Source of the DNA: Neobacillus endophyticus
GTDB taxonomy: Bacteria > Bacillota > Bacilli > Bacillales > Cytobacillaceae
Length of the DNA: 64,000 bases
NCBI RefSeq assembly: GCF_013248975.1
Contig: NZ_JABRWH010000002.1
Span: forward strand, 62,001-126,000
Direction of reading: 5' to 3'
Position numbers and translations under genes: made by a program. This document shows positions 35,574-43,255 of the stretch, in pieces. Under the pieces are notes generated by a model, which saw only the letters and a program-made list of their open reading frames with translations, had not been told where the DNA came from and did not search any database. Position 1 is the first letter of the stretch. Every line of letters begins with the position of its first letter.

Positions 35574-35605
35574 TAATCGAAGAAAGATTAACGCGTTTTT
35601 TGTTA
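35574..35605 (+). terminator. 3' half of the interrupted repeat terminator
   Basis: AAGATTAACGCGTTTTTTG. It supplies the 3' arm and T-run of the hairpin whose 5' arm ends at 33631. Confidence 0.75.
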
Positions 35606-35700
35606 AAGTTATTAGGCTAACCGGAGTTTGATGTAAGAAGGAAAGTACAAGATGTGTGTGGAATAATTTAAAGTAAATCATGCTTTTAGGTGGGTTCCGT

Positions 35701-35871
35701 ATGAGCTGGAAAAATATAATTTGGTTTTGTGTAAGTGCTATAGTTACCTTTAGTATTATCGGCTTATATAAAGGTAATTTTGAGTGGTTATCGTGGTACG
35801 ATTTTCTTCCCACTGTTGGAGGGTTAATTGGTGTAACTATCGCTTCTTATAAAAATAAAAGTACAATATAA
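35701..35871 (+). CDS. Small membrane protein, 56 residues
   Basis: ATG at 35701, with AGGTGGG 8-12 bases upstream favouring it over the upstream in-frame ATG at 35680. Two hydrophobic segments (about 6-24 and 36-49) joined by YKGNFEWLSWYDF. Not recognised. Lies just after the intron and before a repeat copy. Confidence 0.55.
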   Translation: MSWKNIIWFCVSAIVTFSIIGLYKGNFEWLSWYDFLPTVGGLIGVTIASYKNKSTI

Positions 35872-36017
35872 CAAAAGAAAAATAGGAAACTTTTGTTACC
35901 TTAGAAAATTGCATTAATATATATACAGAGAATTTAGTAACAATGAGGTATCTAGCTAACGGGGGGGATTTAGTAAAAAGTAATTAATTGATTTTATGAT
36001 TGAAATCATATTATTTT

Positions 36018-36150
36018 AGTTATTCCATTAAACCAGCTAATAGAAACTTAGTGATCTTCAACAATCGGGCGCAATACTTGAAGAGCCGGCTGCTATTGCC
36101 GGCTTTTTGTTTATTAAATTAAAAGGCAGGATAGTGTAATTAAACGTCCA
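36018..36150 (+). repeat. Dispersed GGGCGC repeat with terminator
   Basis: CCAGCTAATAGAAACTTAGT then core 36054-36072, ATACTTGAA, terminator AGCCGGC-TGCTATT-GCCGGCT-TTTTG (36084-36109), then TTAAATTAAAAGGCAGG as in form A. It precedes the GNAT gene at 36175. Confidence 0.85.
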
Positions 36151-36174
36151 ATAATACTTCTTTGGAGGTGTAAA

Positions 36175-36705
36175 ATGATCTATTTAGAAACGTCGAGATT
36201 GCAATTACGTGACTGGGAAGAAACCGATTTAGAACCATTTAGTCGACAAAATGCGGATGAAAAGGTTATGAGATATTTTCCTAAAACCTTATCATCTGAA
36301 GAAACAAATGTGTTCTATAAATCAATTATGTCCGAGTTTAAAGAATGTGGGTTTGGGTTGTATGCAGTGGAAGTAAAGGAAAATAAAGATTTTATAGGGT
36401 TTATAGGATTTCATAGGGCAACATTTGAGGCTGATTTTACACCGTGTATAGAAATTGGATGGCGATTAAAAAAAGAGGCTTGGGGAAAAGGATATGCAAC
36501 CGAGGGGGCGACAGCTTGTTTACAATATGGATTTAAAGAATTGGATTTTAGTGATATTTATAGTTTTACAGCCGATGTTAATCAGCCTTCGAAAAACGTA
36601 ATGATAAAAATCGGTATGAATTTTATTAAAACTTTTAATCACCCGAAAGTTGAGGAAGATAGTCCATTAAGAAAACATGTTCTATTTCAAATAAATCAAA
36701 AATAA
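36175..36705 (+). CDS. GNAT family N-acetyltransferase, RimJ/RimL-like
   Basis: 176 residues. MIYLETSRLQLRDWEETDLE is the classical start of the RimJ/RimL acetyltransferase_3 group; GWRLKKEAWGKGYATEGATA is motif A, followed by VNQPSKNVMIKIGM. GGAGGTG lies 5-8 bases upstream. The probable activity is acetylation of a protein N-terminus or a small amine. Single-gene unit between repeats at 36054 and 36787. Confidence 0.87.
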   Translation: MIYLETSRLQLRDWEETDLEPFSRQNADEKVMRYFPKTLSSEETNVFYKSIMSEFKECGFGLYAVEVKENKDFIGFIGFHRATFEADFTPCIEIGWRLKKEAWGKGYATEGATACLQYGFKELDFSDIYSFTADVNQPSKNVMIKIGMNFIKTFNHPKVEEDSPLRKHVLFQINQK

Positions 36706-36786
36706 ATCTGTTTTAGGGAAATCATAGTTCAAGAAAAAGTTATTGGTCGTAAGTCCGAACATACTGTTCAATAAATTTAAACCTTT

Positions 36787-36917
36787 TATTCCGTAATCGG
36801 GCACTTTTCTTGAGTAACCAAAAATCCCAATTTCTCAATTTTAATACTGAGAAATTGGATTTTTTCCTTTTGGAATCTCCTTAACGTTGTAAATTTGCGT
36901 TTTGCTGGTGGTACCCC
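36787..36917 (+). repeat. Dispersed GGGCGC repeat, form B with complete Tn3-like 38-bp end
   Basis: TTCCGTAATCGGGCACTTTT, TCTTGAGTAACC, hairpin AAATCCCAATTTCTC...GAGAAATTGGATTTTTT, then 36880-36917 (CTTAACGTTGTAAATTTGCG ... GGTACCCC), which aligns with the Tn3-type terminal repeat at 5471-5508 at 22 of its first 24 bases. Confidence 0.75.
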
Positions 36918-37004
36918 ATCAATGCCATCTACAAATTGTTTTTCCGAAATTACTACTACTCAGTTCCTCTTCAATAGAGCAGCTATAACTCCATTCCCAG
37001 CGAT

Positions 37005-37085
37005 GCTAAGGGTGCTTTACTTCAATAATGATCTTCAACAATCGGGCGCGATTCTTCAACAGAATTGTGCTCTTTCTTTATGTAT
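37005..37085 (+). repeat. Dispersed GGGCGC repeat with terminator, form C
   Basis: GGGTGCTTTACTTCAATAAT then core 37031-37049. GCGCGATTCT (37046-37055) pairs fully with AGAATTGTGC (37061-37070) using two G-T pairs, then TCTTTCTTT. The gap 36706-37220 holds only this and form B. Confidence 0.85.
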
Positions 37086-37220
37086 GGGGTTATTATTGTG
37101 GAAATAACTATTTATTGAATCGCACTTAAAGTAAACGAGGAAAGTTAGCATAATAAGGACAGGCATAAATTTATCCCACAATTGGAAATATATTATAAAT
37201 CGTTTCTTAAGGTGGATTAG

Positions 37221-38009
37221 ATGAACAACTATACAAATGATAATACTGCCAGACGGTATAAAGCCCATGTTAGTATTTTAGGAACAACCCAATTGCATTT
37301 AAGAAATCCTTATATCATAGCATGGTGGTCCGCTGCGTTTCCAGGATTCGGGCATATGCTATTATCTAAATATCTTAGAGGATATGCCTTATTTATTTGG
37401 GAAGTTGTTATTAATGTTAAATCACATGTTAATTCTTCCATGGTTTATTCCTTTCAGGGGAATATTGACATGGCGAAAGAGGTATTAGATACAAGATGGC
37501 TTCTTATGTATATCCCTGTTTACCTTTTCGGTATTTGGGATAGTTACAGGACAACAGTAGATATGAATAAGATCTATCTTTTAACCGAGCGAGAGGAACA
37601 CCGTTTTAATTCATTTTCATTAGGTTCGTTAGAGATTAACTACTTAGATAAGCGAAATCCCATTCTTTCCCTTATGTGGTCTTTGTTTATCCCCGGGCTA
37701 GGGCAACTTTATATACATAGGATTTTAACTGCTTTCTTTGTCATTATATGGTTAGTGGTATTTTTTTATTATTCTCATGTTCAAGAAGCTGTTGTACTTT
37801 TGTTTTTAGGAAAAGTAAAAGAAGCAACTTCGGTTTTAAATCCAGAATGGCTCCTTTTTATCCCTTCACACTATGGGTTTGCAGCTTATGATTCTTATAT
37901 GAATACAGTTGAGAATAACAAACTATTTGAAAAAGATTTAAGGAATCATTTAATCGAGAATTATCAATCGAAGAGTTTCAAAATACTAAAAGGGCAAAAA
38001 GTGAAGTGA
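37221..38009 (+). CDS. Membrane protein with internal duplication
   Basis: 262 residues formed by two homologous halves (about 25-125 and 143-240). Each has NP-WS-FPG-G-L, a two-helix hydrophobic core, and WLL-IP-Y-F-(I/A)-(W/Y)-DSY-T-V-NK, for example SAAFPGFGHMLLSKYLRGYA versus SLFIPGLGQLYIHRILTAFF. At least four membrane segments. Not recognised by name. AAGGTGG precedes the ATG. The next, frameshifted gene overlaps its stop (GTGA), so the two are translationally coupled. Confidence 0.7.
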   Translation: MNNYTNDNTARRYKAHVSILGTTQLHLRNPYIIAWWSAAFPGFGHMLLSKYLRGYALFIWEVVINVKSHVNSSMVYSFQGNIDMAKEVLDTRWLLMYIPVYLFGIWDSYRTTVDMNKIYLLTEREEHRFNSFSLGSLEINYLDKRNPILSLMWSLFIPGLGQLYIHRILTAFFVIIWLVVFFYYSHVQEAVVLLFLGKVKEATSVLNPEWLLFIPSHYGFAAYDSYMNTVENNKLFEKDLRNHLIENYQSKSFKILKGQKVK

Positions 38010-38472
38010 TAGATGTGCAGTTATTTTCAACATTTGAAACCACTGGATTTTTAGAAATGGCAATTTCAACGTTAGAAAAAAAGGGATTAAAAAAGATAGT
38101 ATATTTGCTGTTCCTCTGGATAATAGAGCAGAAGAACCTAAAATGTTTGATACCCTTCATCGCTCAGACGGAACAAGCCTGATTGATATAGGAATGGGGA
38201 TTGGCACTGCATTTTCAGTTATTGGCGCCAGTATTGGATTTAAATTGGCTTGGGGACCCATTTATTGTGGACTGATAAGTGGATTTGTTGGATTTGTTCT
38301 TGGATTTGCTATTCTGCTTTTTATGGAATTGCGAATAAAGAAAAGGAAAAGGGTTTTAAAAGGAAAACATTCTGAAGTAATCTTAATTGTTGATTGTGAA
38401 GAATCACAAGCTGAATTAGTAGAAGATATACTTTGGAGCCATTTTGCATTAGGTGTAGCAAAAGTAAAATGA
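38006..38472 (+). CDS. Hypothetical membrane protein, two frames joined at an A AAA AAG heptamer
   Basis: The first frame starts at GTG 38006, overlapping the previous stop, and reads VIDVQLFSTFETTGFLEMAI...EKKGLKK. At 38089-38095 the sequence is A AAA AAG in the correct phase for -1 slippage. After -1 the reading continues DSIFAVPLDNRAEEPKMFDT...GASIGFKLAWGPIYCG...KHSEVILIVDCEESQAELVE to 38472. The joined protein is about 155 residues with two membrane segments and looks like one coherent protein. The second part alone (ATG 38143) lacks a ribosome binding site. Either programmed frameshifting, a one-base deletion, or a sequencing error in the homopolymer. Confidence 0.6.
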
Positions 38473-38524
38473 TTTATTATTTGTTAAACATGTATCTAAA
38501 ACTAAAGATTTTGAAGAATTGAAC

Positions 38525-38645
38525 TTGAACAAACGGGGTTTTATTTCAATAACGTTCTTCAACAATCGGGCGCAAGAATTGGGCAATGATGGACTGTATC
38601 AGCAGTCCATTTTTTTGTCGTTAATCAGTTAAATGGCAGGTTTGT
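38525..38645 (+). repeat. Dispersed GGGCGC repeat, form A leader
   Basis: AACTTGAACAAACGGGGTTT, then core 38555-38573, AAGAATTGGGCAA, hairpin TGGACTGTATCAGCAGTCCA with T-run, then GTTAATCAGTTAAATGGCAGG minus its first base. It precedes the secreted-protein gene at 38727. Confidence 0.85.
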
Positions 38646-38726
38646 TGAAGAAGGGAATGAATCAGTTACATACATATTTAATGTTTGGGGAAACTAACCT
38701 AAAAACTCGAATGATTGGGTGTGTGT

Positions 38727-39287
38727 ATGAAAAAAATCATTTGCATTATGTTAATTATTTCTTGTGTTTTAGTCTCTCCTAATATTGGGACAGTCTTTGC
38801 AGCTTCAAACGATAAATCTCCAACTTATGAGGAAAACCTTTTTGAAATCGGCTATCAATCTGTTGACGAAGTTTTAAAGGCTTTTGAACAGCATTATAAA
38901 CGAAAATTGAGATTACCGTGTAGAGTACCCCCCGTTGCTTTTACTCATATTTTTGGGAGATTTAGTGATTTAGATGGTGATTTAAATGATACTTTTGAAG
39001 TTATGTTTATAAGTGATAAATCACCCGAAAATCATTATCAAGTTGATGTTCGTCCTGCAAAGTATAGAATATCTATAAATAATAAAGACGCAATAAAAAC
39101 ATATGAGCTAAAGGATGGGAACAAAGCTATTTATATGGTAACTCGGGTTTCTAATATCCTTATATTTGAAAAAGATAATTGGCAGTATATGCTGGGTATA
39201 AATAAAAGAATTTCAGATAAAGTCACTCCTCAAACTTTAGTTGAAATAGCTAATTCTATTGATTATGCACCTAATAATAAAAGGTAG
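38727..39287 (+). CDS. Secreted hypothetical protein, 186 residues
   Basis: ATG at 38727 (a TTG 12 bases upstream in frame is less likely). Signal peptide MKKIICIMLIISCVLVSP to about residue 25, probable cleavage after VFA. The mature part is about 160 residues, mixed, with no recognised domain. GATTGGGTG is a mediocre ribosome binding site. Single-gene unit after a form A repeat. Extracytoplasmic function unknown. Confidence 0.65.
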   Translation: MKKIICIMLIISCVLVSPNIGTVFAASNDKSPTYEENLFEIGYQSVDEVLKAFEQHYKRKLRLPCRVPPVAFTHIFGRFSDLDGDLNDTFEVMFISDKSPENHYQVDVRPAKYRISINNKDAIKTYELKDGNKAIYMVTRVSNILIFEKDNWQYMLGINKRISDKVTPQTLVEIANSIDYAPNNKR

Positions 39288-39444
39288 TTCTTTGACTAAA
39301 CGAGCGCTTAAGTTTAACAATGGAGGTAGCTATGACAGCTTTCTTTTTAATTGCACTAAATGGGTAGTTAAAATCAATAACAAATGGGTAATTATGGTGA
39401 ATAAATATAAATATTAATACAATAAGAGGAGGGAAGCACTCGAA

Positions 39445-39933
39445 TTGAGAAACTTATTGTTGATACCAATTTTATTAACCATCTTTGTATCGTTTCCAAC
39501 AGGATGCTCACATAATAGTCCTGGTGGAACGTCCTCCACAACTTGGGTAGCAAATGGAATAGACAACAAGCCTTCATCTGCCAATGAAGACCAATTCATC
39601 ATAGTTCAAAAGCATATTGGTAAAGAATATGAAAGTAATTTTGAAGAATTTAGAAAAATAACAGATGGAAAGCAAGCCCGTAAAGTGAAAGAGATTCTAA
39701 ATGAGAAGAAGTGGATCTCCGTAAGCGATATACCTGAACCACCTGACTATCAATTTATTTTTCAAAATAATAATCCTAATATAAAAGCAAAAGAAGTGTT
39801 GTACAGAATTAGTATTACCCCTGATAGAAACCATTTGGTGATGGTTCGAGGTAAGCAAGAATATGCTCAATTTACAAAAGGGGAATCAGAGGTGTTATTC
39901 AACATTCTAATAGGTGTTAAAATATCGAAGTAA
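39445..39933 (+). CDS. Lipoprotein, 162 residues
   Basis: TTG start with AGGAGGGAAG about 12 bases upstream. Signal peptide II LLIPILLTIFVSFPTGC, with the lipobox ending at Cys-21. The mature part has an Asn/Ser-rich linker then a domain with ARKVKEILNEKKWISVSDIP and QFTKGESEVLFNILIG, resembling small Bacillus YhfM-like lipoproteins; not certain. Expected on the outer membrane leaflet. Upstream at 39321 is a GGAGG with an 11-codon frame that is probably a truncated gene start. Confidence 0.65.
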   Translation: MRNLLLIPILLTIFVSFPTGCSHNSPGGTSSTTWVANGIDNKPSSANEDQFIIVQKHIGKEYESNFEEFRKITDGKQARKVKEILNEKKWISVSDIPEPPDYQFIFQNNNPNIKAKEVLYRISITPDRNHLVMVRGKQEYAQFTKGESEVLFNILIGVKISK

Positions 39934-40035
39934 ATTGGAACATATTACATGCCAAAAAGTTAAGAATTTAGACCCCTAAACGTGAGGGTATTGTGCAAAT
40001 TTCTCCATTTTTTCGTTTTGGGGGTATCTTATTTT

Positions 40036-40075
40036 TATTAGCTTGATTGGCATGTGGTGGTACCCCAGATAGAAT
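40036..40075 (+). repeat. Short dispersed repeat, GCATGTG-TG-CCCCAGATAGA family, copy 2
   Basis: Pairs with 11184-11222. The interior GTGGTGGTACCCCA also recalls the Tn3-like end at 36917. Confidence 0.5.
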
Positions 40076-40078
40076 AGA

Positions 40079-40303
40079 TTAATGTCTTATATGGATATAT
40101 ATCTTTTCAGTAATATAGCAAACAATTAGCCCCAAAATTAATGGCGTTAGTGAACCGATAAACATATGAAAACCTTTTTGATTAAATTTAATTACTGGCT
40201 GAAACATTAGCCAAGGGATTGTAAACAAATGCCCAATTGAGTAAAACAAGCATGTTGCTAATATGAGTGAACTAAACGTAACAATAAAGCTCTTAAAATC
40301 CAT
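40079..40303 (-). CDS. Small membrane protein, 74 residues
   Basis: Read on the minus strand with AGGAGG 7-8 bases before the ATG. Two strong membrane segments (about 7-28 and 48-67). Not recognised. It is the only minus-strand gene in this stretch, surrounded by plus-strand single-gene units. Confidence 0.65.
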   Translation of the reverse strand: MDFKSFIVTFSSLILATCLFYSIGHLFTIPWLMFQPVIKFNQKGFHMFIGSLTPLILGLIVCYITEKIYIHIRH

Positions 40304-40434
40304 TATAAAACCTCCTGAAAACGCAAAAATCCCAATTGTTGTTAATTTTATATTAACTGTTATTCAGGAAGCAATCCCTTTTTTGAAAAGTGGAAAAATG
40401 TTTAAAATAATTTGAAGAAGTTTTCTAAAATTCC

Positions 40435-40505
40435 TGGGTAGCTTTACTTCAATAACGATCTTCAACAATCGGGCGCGTTTCTGCAACAAGAAATGTGCTT
40501 TTCTT
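40435..40505 (+). repeat. Dispersed GGGCGC repeat with terminator, form C
   Basis: TAGCTTTACTTCAATAACG, core 40458-40476, stem GCGCGTTTCT (40473-40482) / AGAAATGTGC (40489-40498) with two G-T pairs, then TTTTCTTT. Confidence 0.85.
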
Positions 40506-40610
40506 TATTTAAAGGGCCATATTGTGGGAAAAATAATTAAACACTAGGTGATTAATTATTCTTAACAAGTTATACTGTAATAAAATAATGTAATGAAATG
40601 TGGCGATTAA

Positions 40611-41312
40611 ATGAATCAGAGAATAAACAAATACAACCAGCAAATTGGTGAGGAGTTGTCCAATTGGCAGAAAAGAGAATTCCCTTCTGATATGTATTAT
40701 GTCGGAAAGTATACCATTGTCACTAGATTATCTCGTACACATACCAAAGAACTTTATAACGCCTATAAAAACTCTCACCCTAGTAATTGGACATACTTAT
40801 CCTACGAACCACCTCACGACTATGAATCGTTTGAACAGACAATACTAGAAAAAATAGAAAGCAGCACACACGTCTATTATTCCGTGTTAAATAAAGAGAC
40901 AAACAAACCGATTGGAATCTTTAGTTTAATGAGGATAGATCAGGAAAATGGGGTAATCGAAGTGGGAAGTGTTAATTTTTCGGATGAATTAAGAAGAACA
41001 AGAATGTCTACCGAAGCACACTATTTATTAGCCATGTATGTATTTGAAGAACTCCAATACCGGCGCTATGAATGGAAATGTGATTCCTTTAATGCTCCTT
41101 CCATTCAAACAGCAAAACGTTTAGGATTTCAGTATGAAGGCACCTTCAGAAATGCCGTTATCTATAAAAAACGCTCACGAAACACCAGCTGGTTTTCAAT
41201 GCTAATAGAAGAATGGCCTTTACATAAACAAGCATTAACTCAATGGTTGGCCGAAGAGAACTTTGATGACAAAGGAGTCCAAGTTCAAAGATTAGAAGCA
41301 TTTAAGAAATAA
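40611..41312 (+). CDS. GNAT family N-acetyltransferase, RimJ/RimL-like, 233 residues
   Basis: Acetyltransferase_3 domain at about 25-190, with EVGSVNFSDELRRTRMSTEA, YEWKCDSFNAPSIQTAKRLG and FQYEGTFRNAVIYKKRSRNT characteristic of the larger RimJ/RimL-like enzymes. Probable activity: transfer of acetyl from acetyl-CoA to an amine; substrate unknown. Ribosome binding site weak (GTGGCG). Fourth GNAT gene among the repeat-flanked units; downstream is a form A repeat at 41338. Confidence 0.85.
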   Translation: MNQRINKYNQQIGEELSNWQKREFPSDMYYVGKYTIVTRLSRTHTKELYNAYKNSHPSNWTYLSYEPPHDYESFEQTILEKIESSTHVYYSVLNKETNKPIGIFSLMRIDQENGVIEVGSVNFSDELRRTRMSTEAHYLLAMYVFEELQYRRYEWKCDSFNAPSIQTAKRLGFQYEGTFRNAVIYKKRSRNTSWFSMLIEEWPLHKQALTQWLAEENFDDKGVQVQRLEAFKK

Positions 41313-41337
41313 GAATAAAATTACTTGCATTTATTAA

Positions 41338-41420
41338 AGCAATCGGGCGCAAGAATTGAGCAAAAATGGACTGATACAGTCCATTTTTTGTCGTTAATCA
41401 GTTAAATGGCAGAATAATTG
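41338..41420 (+). repeat. Dispersed GGGCGC repeat, form A leader
   Basis: AGCAATCGGGCGC (ends 41350), AAGAATTGAGCAA, hairpin TGGACTGATACAGTCCA with T-run, then GTTAATCAGTTAAATGGCAG. It precedes the CBO0543 gene at 41461 and follows the GNAT stop by only 26 bp. Confidence 0.85.
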
Positions 41421-41460
41421 AACAATGATCAGAGGAAATTAAATAAAAAAGGATATTTTT

Positions 41461-41919
41461 ATGATTGGACTAATTATTGCTGTTATTCTTTTTAATTTAA
41501 TTGCATTTATATCAAACAATAGGCTTACAAAAAATCAAATTGTTCATATATGGCTATTCACTGTTACTTTACAATTACTTGCTGATTTGTTTATTGACCA
41601 AAAATATCACGGTTACTGGTATTTCACAAAAGAAGTTGATTGGAGAGGTTTACCAACGACTACAATGCTTTTACCACCAGTAAATATATTGTTTTTGAAT
41701 TGGTATCCATTTAACTCTCAATTATTAAAAAGAATTCTTTATTATATTTTATGGTTAGTATTTATGGTGATTTATGAAGAAATAGCGTTACTTCCAGAAC
41801 CTTGGGGGTACTTCAATTACGGGTGGTGGAAATTGGAATACTCTATTCTTATTGACCCAATTCTGTTAATTATAATATTGAATTTTTATAGGTGGATTTG
41901 CAAAATCGAAAAAATTTAA
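41461..41919 (+). CDS. CBO0543 family membrane protein
   Basis: 152 residues and four to five membrane segments. Paralogue of the gene at 5888: shares FNLIAF near residue 11, a DLFIDQKYHGYWYFTKEVDW block and LFLNWYPFNSQLL. AAAAAAGGA is a modest ribosome binding site. Family function unknown. A single-gene unit, with a form A repeat leader before and a form C repeat after. Confidence 0.75.
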   Translation: MIGLIIAVILFNLIAFISNNRLTKNQIVHIWLFTVTLQLLADLFIDQKYHGYWYFTKEVDWRGLPTTTMLLPPVNILFLNWYPFNSQLLKRILYYILWLVFMVIYEEIALLPEPWGYFNYGWWKLEYSILIDPILLIIILNFYRWICKIEKI

Positions 41920-41956
41920 CTAACCTGAGCTTTTCATATATAAGATTTAAGCAATG

Positions 41957-42015
41957 ATTTTCCGTAATCGGGCGCGATTCCTTAACAGAATTATGCTCTT
42001 TCTTTATGTTTAGGG
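41957..42015 (+). repeat. Dispersed GGGCGC repeat with terminator, form C
   Basis: TTTTCCGTAATCGGGCGC then GATTC-CTTAACA-GAATTATGC and TCTTTCTTT. The following 42015-42205 shows no gene. Confidence 0.8.
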
Positions 42016-42210
42016 CCATTTAACGGAATAAGACTCTCTATAAAATTGAATATTTGGCGTGTTTAATGAAGAAAGAATCCTTGTTGCTATAGATGGATTA
42101 AATAAGGACCCATTTTCAAAAAAACAACCTATTGGTAGGATGAGAAGATATTATCTTTAGAGGGAAGAGGCTGGAGTTAATAGTTCCCAACCTCTAAATA
42201 AGGTCTGAAT

Positions 42211-42350
42211 TTATACTATTTCAATCTGATTTTTTTCATCATTTATAACTTTTTTGTCTGTAAAAAATCCACATATTGAAGATACCAACAGAATGATTGT
42301 TGTAAGTAAAAAGGTTTGTTTAAAAGCATTGGTTTTGGGCAACGTTCGAT
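42211..42350 (-). pseudogene. C-terminal fragment of an MFS-type transporter
   Basis: On the minus strand a frame reads TLPKTNAFKQTFLLTTIILL then VSSICGFFTDKKVINDEKNQ and stops at 42211. The layout (last membrane helix and charged tail) fits the end of a drug-efflux MFS protein. The rest of the gene is absent; the fragment abuts an unrelated amidohydrolase piece. Confidence 0.5.
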
Positions 42351-42358
42351 GGGATCCA

Positions 42359-42535
42359 TCAAGAATTTGTCATCGCACGAGTAGTGTTAAACGTAAATTC
42401 AATCATAAAATCAGAAACAATATATTTAGGACGTATAAATGAAGCTGGTGGTGAACTTGAATGTATGTGAACCAGCGTTTTACGCTTATTCAATTCAGTA
42501 AATATTTCATCAAATATAGGATCTCCAAGAAAATT
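42359..42535 (-). pseudogene. Internal fragment of an ACMSD-type amidohydrolase
   Basis: The minus-strand frame reads FLGDPIFDEIFTELNKRKTL then VHIHSSSPPASF and FMIEFTFNTTRAMTN, the middle of an amidohydrolase-2 (methylsalicylate-decarboxylase-like) enzyme. It is cut on one side by a group II intron remnant and on the other by a deletion leading into the MFS fragment. Confidence 0.6.
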
Positions 42536-42626
42536 AGGAGCCGAGTGCATTAATAGTGCAAGCACGATTCTGTGAGGGGGGAGAACAAAATCTGCCTTAC
42601 GGTAGAGAGATTCTCTTCTACTCAAC
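42536..42626 (+). mobile_element. 3' remnant (domains V-VI) of a class-C-like group II intron
   Basis: GAGTGCATTAATAGTGCAAG and CGGTAGAGAGATTCTCTTCT match the end of the intron at 33632-35573 (35484-35573) with scattered changes. No maturase or 5' half remains. It ends CTACTCAAC, the counterpart of CTACTCGAC. Confidence 0.8.
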
Positions 42627-42655
42627 TAGCATAGGTGCATTTCTTCACAAAGTAG

Positions 42656-42697
42656 AAAAAGCTGATCTTCCAAATTAGGAAAATCAGCTTTTTTATT
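42656..42697. terminator. Terminator after the MarR gene
   Basis: AAAAGCTGATCTTCC / GGAAAATCAGCTTTT followed by T-runs on both sides; works for the minus-strand MarR gene. Confidence 0.75.
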
Positions 42698-42729
42698 ACC
42701 TATCGTTTGAATAAGATCAAAAAACGCAA

Positions 42730-43200
42730 TTAAGATGGTGGAGTATTACAAGACGATGAAGGCTTTGCTTTTGTTCTTTCCGCCAGATTAGTAATGAACT
42801 CAATATCTTGTTCGGTTAATAAATCTAAAAAATGCTCACGTATTGCCATGGAAACGACAGGGCGGGCATCATCCAAAGTTGATTTTCCGAACGAAGTAAT
42901 CATTACCTGGACTCCTCGTTCAGTATCTAATGGTTCCCTTATAACAAGTCCACGTTTTTCCATCCGCGTTAAATGATGGGACAACCGACTCTTGGTCCAA
43001 TCGATTGAGTTTGCTAATTCTTGTTGACGTAGTTTACCTTTTCCATAAAGATCCAATCGGTCTAATATACCAAAGTCACCCTCCGATAGTCCAGTTTGCT
43101 CGAACATGTCTTTTACTACGCGTCCAAAAATGTTCTTATAAGAGTTTTTCCACATATGCCAAATTTGCATTTCTTCTTCACTTATCATTTTTTTATTCAT
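42730..43200 (-). CDS. MarR family transcriptional repressor
   Basis: About 156 residues from the ATG at 43200. A longer start at 43230 overlaps an operator and is unlikely; a shorter one at MQIWHMWKN is possible. Winged helix: FGILDRLDLYGKGKLRQQEL, SIDWTKSRLSHHLTRMEKRG and LVIREPLDTERGVQVMI. Two identical-type dyads in the divergent promoter (43218 and 43256) suggest autorepression and control of the SDR/AKR genes. Typical ligands are phenolics or electrophiles. Confidence 0.85.
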   Translation of the reverse strand: MNKKMISEEEMQIWHMWKNSYKNIFGRVVKDMFEQTGLSEGDFGILDRLDLYGKGKLRQQELANSIDWTKSRLSHHLTRMEKRGLVIREPLDTERGVQVMITSFGKSTLDDARPVVSMAIREHFLDLLTEQDIEFITNLAERTKAKPSSSCNTPPS

Positions 43201-43217
43201 AAATGGAGTATAACATT

Positions 43218-43231
43218 GTTGACGCGTCAAC
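43218..43231. promoter_or_regulatory. MarR operator 1
   Basis: Perfect dyad GTTGACGCGTCAAC, immediately upstream of the MarR start. It shares the GTTGA-N4-TCAAC pattern with the dyad 38 bp away. Confidence 0.7.
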
Positions 43232-43255
43232 TACAAGGTGGTAAAGTGAGTTTAG

